Shown here piece by piece: positions 1 to 5,449 of a DNA stretch of 7,515 nucleotides. This stretch comes from Candidatus Hydrothermarchaeota archaeon (GTDB lineage Archaea > Hydrothermarchaeota > Hydrothermarchaeia > Hydrothermarchaeales > WAQR01). The stretch covers positions 1-7,515 of the forward strand of contig WAQR01000251.1 in NCBI GenBank assembly GCA_015520145.1, in the 5' to 3' direction. Position numbers and translations under genes: made by a program. Within the stretch, counting starts at the first letter, position 1; each line of letters begins with the position of its first letter. Below the pieces are notes generated by a model. That model was given only the letters and a program-made list of their open reading frames with translations. It was not told the origin of the DNA and did no database searches.

Positions 1-2
1 GA

Positions 3-734
3 GGGGGTGGAGGTGGAGGCGGCGGAGGTACGCCGACATCATTCTCCACATATATTAAGGACGTATCGAAAGGTGGAATGGCCTCACTGGATATCAATGA
101 TGAAGACGTCCCATATCTTACAGGGCTATCATTTACTGCAAACCAGGAAATCTACTCCTCAATGCTCTCCATCACAGACTATGACAAAAAACCCTGGTCA
201 AGCATGGCAGAGCCAGGTGGATCTGTCTACAGGTACTTCAAAGTAAAATATAACAAAGACAACTACGTCCAAAACGCCAGTTTAGATTTCCGTGTCAACA
301 GGTCATGGCTGGAAACAAACGACATCAGCCAGGATACCGTCAGGATGCACAGATACACTACTGACTGGACCGAGCTTGACACCAGATTCATAAAAGAAGA
401 TGACAGCTGGGCATATTTCAGGGCAGAGACCCCGGGATTTTCATACTTCTCGATTACAGGGGAAAGTGATTCAGGTTACACCCCGTCTACCGGTGAAGAT
501 GGAGGTACAACACCACCTGAAGAAGGAGAACCGGGAGTAACCACCACTACAACAACCACACTTCCACCGACGGTAGTTACCCTGGAGCCCCCCACCGTAC
601 AGCCGCCGACAACAACCCCCCCTGAAACCCCACCACCAGAAGAAGGAGGGAAACGTCCATGGATACTGTGGGCGGTGATTGTGTTAGTATTTGTGATTGC
701 TATTGTAGTGTTTGTGAAGTATATGAGGGAATAG
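3..734 (+). CDS. C-terminal part of a membrane-anchored surface protein with a PGF-pre-PGF-like domain (5' end outside the window)
   Basis: The frame is open from the window edge, so the Met at 78 is internal and the true start lies upstream. The 243 visible residues begin with a run of nine glycines, a flexible linker. About 140 residues follow that resemble the archaeal PGF-pre-PGF domain: a repeated Y..F/V pattern, the segment FRVNRSWLETNDIS, then VRMHRYTTDWTELDTR and the closing ETPGFSYFSITG. Next comes a Thr/Pro/Glu-rich stalk, including seven consecutive Thr, which is a likely O-glycosylation zone. The end is a membrane helix (ILWAVIVLVFVIAIVVFV) with a short charged tail, KYMRE. The inferred topology is an extracellular domain held to the cell surface by a C-terminal anchor. 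The helix replaces the PGF sorting tail that often ends such proteins. The ligand or role is unknown. The domain assignment is by remembered pattern. Confidence 0.82.
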   Translation, partial: GGGGGGGGGTPTSFSTYIKDVSKGGMASLDINDEDVPYLTGLSFTANQEIYSSMLSITDYDKKPWSSMAEPGGSVYRYFKVKYNKDNYVQNASLDFRVNRSWLETNDISQDTVRMHRYTTDWTELDTRFIKEDDSWAYFRAETPGFSYFSITGESDSGYTPSTGEDGGTTPPEEGEPGVTTTTTTTLPPTVVTLEPPTVQPPTTTPPETPPPEEGGKRPWILWAVIVLVFVIAIVVFVKYMRE

Positions 735-808
735 GGTAAAGGATAAAGTGAGGGAATAAGGGAAACAACCAGACCTCTTCCAGACCCCGTCCCTACTTCC
801 CTACTCCC
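735..808. repeat. Convergent spacer made of short degenerate repeats
   Basis: The 74-bp gap between two convergent genes is low in complexity. CCAGACC recurs with an 11-bp step (769-775 and 780-786), followed by CCCTACTT, CCCTACT and CCCTTAC in tandem across 791-812. An imperfect inverted pair (AGGGAATAAGGG at 751-762 against CCCTACTTCCCT at 791-802, two mismatches) could fold, but neither strand shows the U-run expected of an archaeal terminator. No gene is visible. Confidence 0.5.
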
Positions 809-1936
809 TTACCCGCCCTCAATCTTTCTCACAACAGCATCTCCCACCTCACTGGTCGTCGAGCTTCCGCCAAGGTCATATGTCCTGACCTTACCTTCTT
901 TTAAGACCTCGATTACTGCATTCTCGACAATATCCGCGGTTTCCTGCTCGCCGAGCTGTTCGAGCATCATCTGCCCTGCAAGGATTGTGGCAATCGGGTT
1001 TGCCCTGTTCATCCCCTTGTACTTGGGCGCTGAGCCGTGGATGGGTTCGAACATACTGATTCCTGAGGGATTGATATTCCCTCCTGGTGCAAGTCCCATC
1101 CCGCCCTGAATCATTGCCCCGAGATCTGTTATGATATCCCCGAACATATTGGGCGTCACCACCACCTGGTACCATTCAGGGTTTTTCACAAACCACATTG
1201 TTACGGCATCAACAAAATTGAATTCTGTCTCGATACCAGGATAGTTCCCGGACACGTCCTCAAAGACCTCTCTCCACAGCCCGTAAACACTCGTTAGAAC
1301 ATTTGCCTTGTCAACAGCGGTCACCCTTGTTTTACCTTTCTTTTTTGCAAGCTCAAACGCAAATTCCATTATCCTCCTTGTGCCCTCCCTGCTGATAACA
1401 CCGATCTGATATGCCATCTCCTCACTCCCGCCCTGGGTTATATCGATATCAAGCCTGACCTCGTAAATCTTTCGTTTTATCTCCAGGACAGACCTGTGTG
1501 TCGGGTCGCGTAACCTGTCGCCAATCCCCACATAGAAATCCTCGGTATTCTCTCTGACGACATAGAAGTTCACGTGCTCAGGCCCTTTGCCTTGTAGCGG
1601 GCATGGCACACCAGGATAGAGCTTGATTGGCCTAAGATTGACATACTGATCAAAATAGAACCTCATCTTCAAAAGCAGCTCTTTCTCAAGTATCCCCGGC
1701 CTAACCCTGGGGTCGCCGACAGCACCAAGGAATATCGAATCTGTCCTTTCCATCTCCTCAAGCGCATCGTCCGGCAGAACCTCGCCTGTCTTCAGGTAAT
1801 GGTCTGCACCAAACGGGTGGTATCTCCAGTCGAATTTTATGCCTGTCACATCTCCCGCCGCTTCAATGACCTTGATACCCTCGCTAATAATCTCCGGCCC
1901 TATCCCGTCTCCTGGAATAACTGATATCCTGTACAT
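809..1936 (-). CDS. leuB: Isocitrate/isopropylmalate dehydrogenase family protein, probably 3-isopropylmalate dehydrogenase-like
   Basis: This is a full-length (375 aa) metal-dependent beta-decarboxylating dehydrogenase. Visible family landmarks are GDGIGPE (residues 9-15), the substrate-binding arginines R92, R102 (NLRP) and R128, the catalytic Tyr135 in RENTEDFY, and Lys210 in VDKANVL. The metal-binding aspartates are D243, D267 and D271, the last two in FGDIITDLG, and the cofactor loop HGSAPKY spans 300-306. The pocket helix has Leu88-Leu89 where isocitrate dehydrogenase has Asn115 and Val116, and it lacks the Ser113 equivalent. This favours a 3-alkylmalate substrate such as isopropylmalate (leucine synthesis); a tartrate- or homoisocitrate-type substrate remains possible. 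The loop carries Lys305-Tyr306, an NADP-type signature, instead of Asp-Ile. It is the last gene of the nfnA-nfnB cluster, 55 nt behind nfnB, with its own strong ribosome site. The family is certain; the exact substrate is less so. Confidence 0.85.
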   Translation of the reverse strand: MYRISVIPGDGIGPEIISEGIKVIEAAGDVTGIKFDWRYHPFGADHYLKTGEVLPDDALEEMERTDSIFLGAVGDPRVRPGILEKELLLKMRFYFDQYVNLRPIKLYPGVPCPLQGKGPEHVNFYVVRENTEDFYVGIGDRLRDPTHRSVLEIKRKIYEVRLDIDITQGGSEEMAYQIGVISREGTRRIMEFAFELAKKKGKTRVTAVDKANVLTSVYGLWREVFEDVSGNYPGIETEFNFVDAVTMWFVKNPEWYQVVVTPNMFGDIITDLGAMIQGGMGLAPGGNINPSGISMFEPIHGSAPKYKGMNRANPIATILAGQMMLEQLGEQETADIVENAVIEVLKEGKVRTYDLGGSSTTSEVGDAVVRKIEGG

Positions 1937-1941
1937 ATCTT

Positions 1942-1950
1942 ACCTCCTTT
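1942..1950 (-). promoter_or_regulatory. Strong Shine-Dalgarno site of the dehydrogenase gene
   Basis: On the minus strand AAAGGAGGT sits 5 nt before the ATG at 1936. It is the best Shine-Dalgarno match in the window, fixes this start, and shows that the gene can be translated independently of nfnB despite lying downstream of it. Confidence 0.8.
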
Positions 1951-1991
1951 CAATATCTATTACCTCTATTTATTACTTTATTACTTCCTAT

Positions 1992-3419
1992 TCACGTCCT
2001 ATTCCTTCCTGCTATTTCCTTCCTTCCATTTCCTTTCCGTTCAATATATTCATGCATCGCCCTTGCAGCTATTTTTCCTGCACCCATTGCCTTTATAACT
2101 GTCGCAGTCCCTGTGGTTATATCTCCTGCGGCAAATACGCCTTTCATCGATGTCCTGCCATCTCCGTCAACCTTTATCACTCCATCCCCGGACACCTCAA
2201 GATCAGGGGTTGCAACAGATACAAGAAGATTTGGACTCTGACCGATTGCGATTATCACGGTATCGGCTTCAATGACAAACTCTGACCCTTCCACAGGTAC
2301 AGGCCTCCTTCTCCCTGTCCTGTCAGGGTCATTGAGCTGCATTTTGATGCATTTTACCGCTTCTACATTTCCGTTCCCGTCATCGACAAATCCTACCGGG
2401 CTTACGAGATATCTGAACTCAATGCCCTCCTCTACTGCGTGTCTAATCTCTTCACTGCGTGCAGGCATCTCGTCCCTGCCCCTCCTGTATAAGACAGTTA
2501 CCCTGGCACCCATCCTCCTGGCACACCTGGCGCAGTCAACCGCGACGTTCCCGCCGCCTATCACAAAAACTCTCTCACCCACATTTACAGGCGTATCGTA
2601 TTCAGGAAACATGTAGGCTTTCATGAAATTTATTCGAAACAAGAATTCGTTTCCAGAATATATCTGATTCAGGTTCTCACCAGGAATTCCAAGGAACTTC
2701 GGCAGGCCCGCGCCTGTGGCTATGAATACCGCATCAAATCCCATATCAAAAAGGTCTTTGATAAAAAGGGTCTTCCCGATAACTACGTCCACTTTGATAT
2801 CCACACCAAGTGATTTGATATACTCGACCTCTTTTTTGATAATCTTCTTCGGGAGCCTGAACTCAGGGATGCCATAGACCAGGACACCTCCAGGCTCGTG
2901 CAGTGCTTCGAAAACTGTCACACTGTGGCCAAGTTCAGATAGTGATGCTGCAACTGTCAGTCCGGCAGGGCCTGAACCTATAACCGCTGCCTTCTTCCCA
3001 GTCCTACTAACCTGTGGCACAATCGGCGGGTTTTGTCCAGGCATTCTTTTCAGCATATAGTCTGCTACAAATCTCTCAAGCCCTCCTATCGAGATGGGTT
3101 CTTGTTTCTTTTTGAGGATGCACCGCCCTTCGCACTGCACCTCCTGCGGACACACCCTCCCGCACACTGCCGGCAGGTAATTGTTCTTTTTGATGGTTTC
3201 CAATGCCAGGCCAAACTCACGCTCTTTTATAAATTTTATAAATCCAGGTATGTCTATCTCCACGGGACAGCCTTTCCTGCATCCTGCGTCCCTGCACTGG
3301 AGGCAGCGCCTGGCCTCTTCTACAGCATCCTTCTCGGTGTACCCGATTACCACCTCATCGAAATTTTTTATCCTCTCTCCTGGGTGCTGCTTTTTTTGTC
3401 TGACCCTTTTTCTTTTCAT
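1992..3419 (-). CDS. nfnB: NfnB-like / glutamate synthase small-subunit-like FAD- and NADP-binding iron-sulfur oxidoreductase
   Basis: The 475-residue protein is the large subunit type of NADH-dependent ferredoxin:NADP+ oxidoreductase (also annotated GltA, SudA or NADPH-dependent glutamate synthase small chain). The N-terminal iron-sulfur domain has Cys39, Cys42, Cys47 and Cys51 (CLQC..GC...CPV) and Cys86, Cys90, Cys96 and Cys100. The FAD Rossmann motif IGSGPAG is at 147-153. The NADP Rossmann motif VIGGGNVAVD is at 286-295, and YRR at 311-313 is the usual contact region for the 2'-phosphate. The FAD-closing motif GVFAAGDITTGTATVIKAMG spans 427-446. In Nfn complexes this subunit oxidises NADPH at its FAD and splits electrons to ferredoxin and to NfnA/NADH. 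No glutamate synthase large subunit lies nearby and nfnA is adjacent, so Nfn or Sud function is favoured. The last 15 residues (KGNGRKEIAGRNRT region) are encoded by a purine-rich simple repeat and lie beyond the conserved fold. The ribosome site is weak (purine-rich GAGAGATTAAA). Confidence 0.9.
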   Translation of the reverse strand: MKRKRVRQKKQHPGERIKNFDEVVIGYTEKDAVEEARRCLQCRDAGCRKGCPVEIDIPGFIKFIKEREFGLALETIKKNNYLPAVCGRVCPQEVQCEGRCILKKKQEPISIGGLERFVADYMLKRMPGQNPPIVPQVSRTGKKAAVIGSGPAGLTVAASLSELGHSVTVFEALHEPGGVLVYGIPEFRLPKKIIKKEVEYIKSLGVDIKVDVVIGKTLFIKDLFDMGFDAVFIATGAGLPKFLGIPGENLNQIYSGNEFLFRINFMKAYMFPEYDTPVNVGERVFVIGGGNVAVDCARCARRMGARVTVLYRRGRDEMPARSEEIRHAVEEGIEFRYLVSPVGFVDDGNGNVEAVKCIKMQLNDPDRTGRRRPVPVEGSEFVIEADTVIIAIGQSPNLLVSVATPDLEVSGDGVIKVDGDGRTSMKGVFAAGDITTGTATVIKAMGAGKIAARAMHEYIERKGNGRKEIAGRNRT

Positions 3420-3421
3420 TT

Positions 3422-3448
3422 TAATCTCTCTAATCTCTCTAATCTATC
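3422..3448. repeat. Three tandem 9-bp units
   Basis: TAATCTCTC, TAATCTCTC and TAATCTATC follow each other without spacer in the nfnA-nfnB gap, with a decayed fourth unit (AAGTCTCTC) next to them. Nine bases is three codons, so read on the minus strand in one frame the units spell Leu-Glu-Arg repeats with no stop. Confidence 0.85.
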
Positions 3449-3459
3449 AAGTCTCTCCA

Positions 3460-3485
3460 ATCGGTCTGTCTTATCGGTCTGTCTT
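3460..3485. repeat. Perfect 13-bp tandem duplication across the nfnA stop codon
   Basis: ATCGGTCTGTCTT occurs twice back to back (3460-3472 and 3473-3485), identical in all 13 positions. The minus-strand nfnA stop TAA (3473-3471) lies exactly on the junction of the two copies. Because 13 is not a multiple of three, the duplication shifts the frame; see the matching finding. Confidence 0.95.
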
Positions 3486-4322
3486 TTGTGTTTCTGTTTC
3501 TTTTTCTCTTTCAAAGGCTTGAAGGGAGATCTTCTCAGCCTTCAGATACATCCTCTGCCTCCTCTTAAGTTCGTCGAAATCCACAAGACTGCCATCGAAT
3601 TCAGGCCCTTGAACACAGGCAAATCTGGTTTTTCTGCCGACAGTCACCCTGCATGCTCCGCACATCCCTGTACCGTCCAGCATGATTGCACCGAGGCTGA
3701 CCAGAACCTTTGCCCCATGCGCGATGGCAATCTTTGATGCAGTCTTCATCATGGTTGTCGGGCCGATTGCCATAACCAGGTCTGCCCTATCTTCTTTGAG
3801 GAGTTCGGTGAGGCCATGGACGGCGTATCCCCTGCTTCCAGCAGACCCGTCGTCGGTCTTTATTATAACCCTGTCGCAGAACGCTCTCATCTCTTCCTCG
3901 AATATTATCTCACGCCGGCTCTTTGCCCCGATTACGACAGTCACCCTGTTGCCTTCCTCTTTCATGGCTCTCATAATCGGGTACAGGGCAGCGGCAGTCC
4001 CCTGCCGGCAGACGCCCGCGACATGCCCGTATTTCTTTATTGCGCTTGGAACACCAAGCGGCCCGGCCACATTGAGTATCTTCTCCCCGGGCTTTAGGAT
4101 TGAAAGCCTTTTTGTTGTCTTTCCAACTGCATGGACTACCATAGAGATGATACCCTCCTCTCTGTCATAGTCGCATACAGTCATTGGTATCCTTTCACCT
4201 CTCTCATCAATCCTCAGCACGACAAACTGCCCGGGTTCTATCCTGGCAGCTACCAGAGGAGCATTGATTTTCAGGAGATTGTAACCCGGGGCGAGCTGTT
4301 TATTGTCTGATATTTCGTACAT
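3471..4322 (-). CDS. nfnA: NfnA-like (SudB / dihydroorotate dehydrogenase electron-transfer type) FAD and [2Fe-2S] subunit
   Basis: The 283-residue protein has the ferredoxin-NADP reductase fold of NfnA, SudB and PyrK. It has an N-terminal FAD barrel with RIPMTV (44-49, the R-x-P-x-T flavin motif) and AGPLG (86-90), then a nucleotide-binding domain. The C-terminal iron-sulfur motif reads LDGTGMCGACR (215-225) with Cys221, Cys224 and Cys236. Asp216 is in the place where, as I recall, Nfn enzymes use an aspartate ligand. It would pass bifurcated electrons to NAD+ and pair with the adjacent nfnB. The usual Gly-rich loop (GGGxGxA) reads CRQGTAAA at 105-112, which is unusual. The tail after about residue 270 (EREKETETQKTDR) is encoded by simple-repeat DNA and ends at a stop formed by the 13-bp duplication. 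PyrK function is unlikely, because no pyrD is visible. The start is supported by a GTGAT Shine-Dalgarno remnant and a TATA box. Confidence 0.88.
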   Translation of the reverse strand: MYEISDNKQLAPGYNLLKINAPLVAARIEPGQFVVLRIDERGERIPMTVCDYDREEGIISMVVHAVGKTTKRLSILKPGEKILNVAGPLGVPSAIKKYGHVAGVCRQGTAAALYPIMRAMKEEGNRVTVVIGAKSRREIIFEEEMRAFCDRVIIKTDDGSAGSRGYAVHGLTELLKEDRADLVMAIGPTTMMKTASKIAIAHGAKVLVSLGAIMLDGTGMCGACRVTVGRKTRFACVQGPEFDGSLVDFDELKRRQRMYLKAEKISLQAFEREKETETQKTDR

Positions 4323-4327
4323 AATAA

Positions 4328-4332
4328 ATCAC
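4328..4332 (-). promoter_or_regulatory. Ribosome site of nfnA (GTGAT type)
   Basis: On the minus strand GTGAT lies 5 nt before the ATG at 4322. It pairs with the 3' half of the archaeal anti-Shine-Dalgarno (GGAGGTGATC type), so it supports this start although the GGAGG half is missing. Confidence 0.5.
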
Positions 4333-4350
4333 TTAAGTAAGAATTTTCAA

Positions 4351-4360
4351 TTTTATAAAA
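4351..4360 (-). promoter_or_regulatory. TATA box for the nfnA-nfnB-dehydrogenase cluster
   Basis: The palindrome TTTTATAAAA is centred about 33 nt upstream of the nfnA ATG, which would put transcription start near 4329, a few bases before the start codon. The leader would be very short. No equally good TATA box lies in front of nfnB or the dehydrogenase gene, which supports one transcript. Confidence 0.6.
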
Positions 4361-4395
4361 TCTATTTCCATCACTCACTATCTCTCTATCATTCG

Positions 4396-5115
4396 TTACT
4401 CCTTTAGGCCAATCACGATATATTCAACAGGATACGCTTTTGAGTCTGCATTATCATTATCTGCAAGCCTACCTGTCTCTTCATCCCTATTTTGTGGAAG
4501 CATTTTTGAAGGTATTTCTCTTTTTATAACCCTGTCGAGTTTAAGACCTGAATATTGTAAACTTTCTGCAAAGACCTCTGCATTTAATATATCTACTCCT
4601 TTTAATATTGTATCCCCAATGACATAACAGCACTTACCACCATGCTTCAAGATTCTATAACTTTCATTTTCTCTGTGAAATAATTTTTTTTGATCATTAT
4701 CTAAAAATTTTATTATTGATAAAAATTGATATATTTTCTTATTAAGATATGCTGGTTCTAGTGATGTTGATTTTACTTTAGTCATCTTGTAGGCGATTTT
4801 ATTAACCTCTGTTCCACTTGCTTTAAATCCCCTCGATATTGCTGTAACAATTGTCGTCCCACAACCATAAAAGGGGTCATTTATGTGAGCCGCCTTAATA
4901 GTTATATATACGTCCATCAATTTTTCAACCAATTGTGGTATAAATTTTGCAGGATATCGATGATAATCATGTGTCCATTTGCCTGTATCTGAGAATTTAC
5001 ACCCGGCAAAGGACCAATCTCTCTCTATATTTTTGGTATCAAATATAGTATCAAATATATGCGGGATTTTATTAATACCGGGTATTTGATTTTGAACTGC
5101 GTTCATACCGTTCAT
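4396..5115 (-). CDS. Internally deleted site-specific DNA methyltransferase (catalytic motif missing), probably inactive
   Basis: The 239-residue open frame matches the two ends of a larger DNA methyltransferase family. Residues 44-120 hold the front part (GKWTHDYHRYPAKFIPQLV) and the SAM-binding motif I, DPFYGCGTT at 80-88, where the usual Cys or Gly after DPF is Tyr. Residues from about 146 hold the tail: YRILKHGGKCCYVIGD, ILNAEVF, VIKREIPSKMLPQNRD and AYPVEYIVIG. Full-length relatives are, from memory, well over 400 residues and carry a central TSPPY or DPPY catalytic motif; neither motif occurs here. The simplest reading is an in-frame deletion near residues 125-146. The gene is about 33% G+C by hand count, clearly below its neighbours, and no restriction endonuclease is next to it. 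It looks like a horizontally acquired remnant. Met1 or Met4 could be the start; GGAG 11 nt upstream of Met1 favours Met1. Confidence 0.75.
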   Translation of the reverse strand: MNGMNAVQNQIPGINKIPHIFDTIFDTKNIERDWSFAGCKFSDTGKWTHDYHRYPAKFIPQLVEKLMDVYITIKAAHINDPFYGCGTTIVTAISRGFKASGTEVNKIAYKMTKVKSTSLEPAYLNKKIYQFLSIIKFLDNDQKKLFHRENESYRILKHGGKCCYVIGDTILKGVDILNAEVFAESLQYSGLKLDRVIKREIPSKMLPQNRDEETGRLADNDNADSKAYPVEYIVIGLKE

Positions 5116-5118
5116 ATT

Positions 5119-5142
5119 ATTTCAATCTCCATTTCAATCTCT
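5119..5142. repeat. Two tandem 12-bp units before the methyltransferase remnant
   Basis: ATTTCAATCTCC (5119-5130) is followed by ATTTCAATCTCT (5131-5142), with one mismatch. On the minus strand the proximal unit supplies the GGAG (5130-5127) that serves as a weak ribosome site, so the duplication may have copied or moved that site. Confidence 0.8.
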
Positions 5143-5277
5143 ATTTTGTTCTTTAAACTGTCGCCTAACTCAACTTAAAAACTTTCCGTCACTTACACTT
5201 TTTCTTTTTAGAGTGAGATAATTGAGATGATTACTAGATAACACTGTGGCCAGATAGACATGTTTTTGATATCGACA

Positions 5278-5303
5278 AATTCGACCAGCCAATTCGACCC
5301 GCC
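5278..5303. repeat. Two tandem 13-bp units
   Basis: AATTCGACCAGCC (5278-5290) is directly followed by AATTCGACCCGCC (5291-5303); they differ at one base. The unit has the same length as the perfect duplication at the nfnA stop, but the sequence is unrelated. Confidence 0.85.
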
Positions 5304-5346
5304 AAATAAAAAAATTAGAAAGATTTTTAAATAAAAGGGTTGAGAT

Positions 5347-5364
5347 AGATGAGGCAGATGAGGT
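5347..5364. repeat. Two tandem 9-bp units
   Basis: AGATGAGGC (5347-5355) is followed by AGATGAGGT (5356-5364), one mismatch. The pair lies about 20 bp upstream of the TATA box at 5383. Confidence 0.8.
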
Positions 5365-5382
5365 AACTGCCGGCCGTTTACC

Positions 5383-5392
5383 TTTTATAAAT
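5383..5392 (+). promoter_or_regulatory. TATA box of the aKMT-like gene
   Basis: TTTTATAAAT is the best TATA match in the spacer. Transcription would begin about 26 nt after its centre, near 5414, which gives a leader of roughly 36 nt ahead of the GTG start and room for the ribosome site at 5437-5443. Confidence 0.6.
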
Positions 5393-5430
5393 ATTGAGTA
5401 AAATATTGAAATATTGAATAATATTGAATA
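5391..5430. repeat. About 10-bp AT-rich tandem repeat in the leader of the aKMT-like gene
   Basis: ATATTGA recurs at 5391, 5403, 5411 and 5421; the last two units (ATATTGAATA at 5411-5420 and 5421-5430) are identical. The array lies between the TATA box and the ribosome site, so it spans the expected transcript start near 5414 and would set leader length. Confidence 0.85.
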
Positions 5431-5436
5431 AAGGTT

Positions 5437-5443
5437 GAGGTGA
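5437..5443 (+). promoter_or_regulatory. Shine-Dalgarno site that selects a GTG start
   Basis: GAGGTGA lies 6 nt before the GTG at 5450 but 15 nt before the ATG at 5459. The spacing favours the GTG, adding three residues (Met-Glu-Thr) in front of Met4. Confidence 0.7.
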
Positions 5444-5449
5444 AACACG

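Larger units (their letters stand above)
5116..5449. other. 334-bp divergent spacer without a convincing gene
   Basis: This AT-rich gap separates the minus-strand methyltransferase remnant from the plus-strand aKMT-like gene, so both promoters should lie in it. It contains four clusters of short tandem repeats (5119-5142, 5278-5303, 5347-5364, 5391-5430), a TATA box for the plus-strand gene at 5383-5392, and GCCGGC/CGGCCG overlapping palindromes around 5369-5376. Frames on either strand are short or made of repeat-derived low-complexity residues. I see no tRNA, no C/D-box RNA (no CTGA box) and no CRISPR. Confidence 0.6.

Noticed and set aside
751..802. An inverted repeat between convergent genes as a shared terminator
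   Set aside because: The pairing has two mismatches, the loop is 28 nt, and no U-run follows on either strand. The matches are explained by shared GGGA-type simple repeats.
1839..2285. A 148-codon plus-strand open frame over the ends of the dehydrogenase and nfnB genes
   Set aside because: It is antisense to both genes and Ser/Ile/Tyr-rich because of the pyrimidine-rich repeats; no ribosome site or domain was seen.
3033..3737. A 234-codon plus-strand open frame across the nfnA-nfnB junction
   Set aside because: It is antisense to two conserved genes, reads Ser/Leu repeats through the simple-repeat gap, and matches no family I know.
5170..5448. A 92-codon minus-strand open frame in the divergent spacer
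   Set aside because: It starts within the ribosome site of the opposite gene and is made largely of repeat-derived Ile/Phe/Ser residues. The adjacent TATA box and repeats explain the sequence better.
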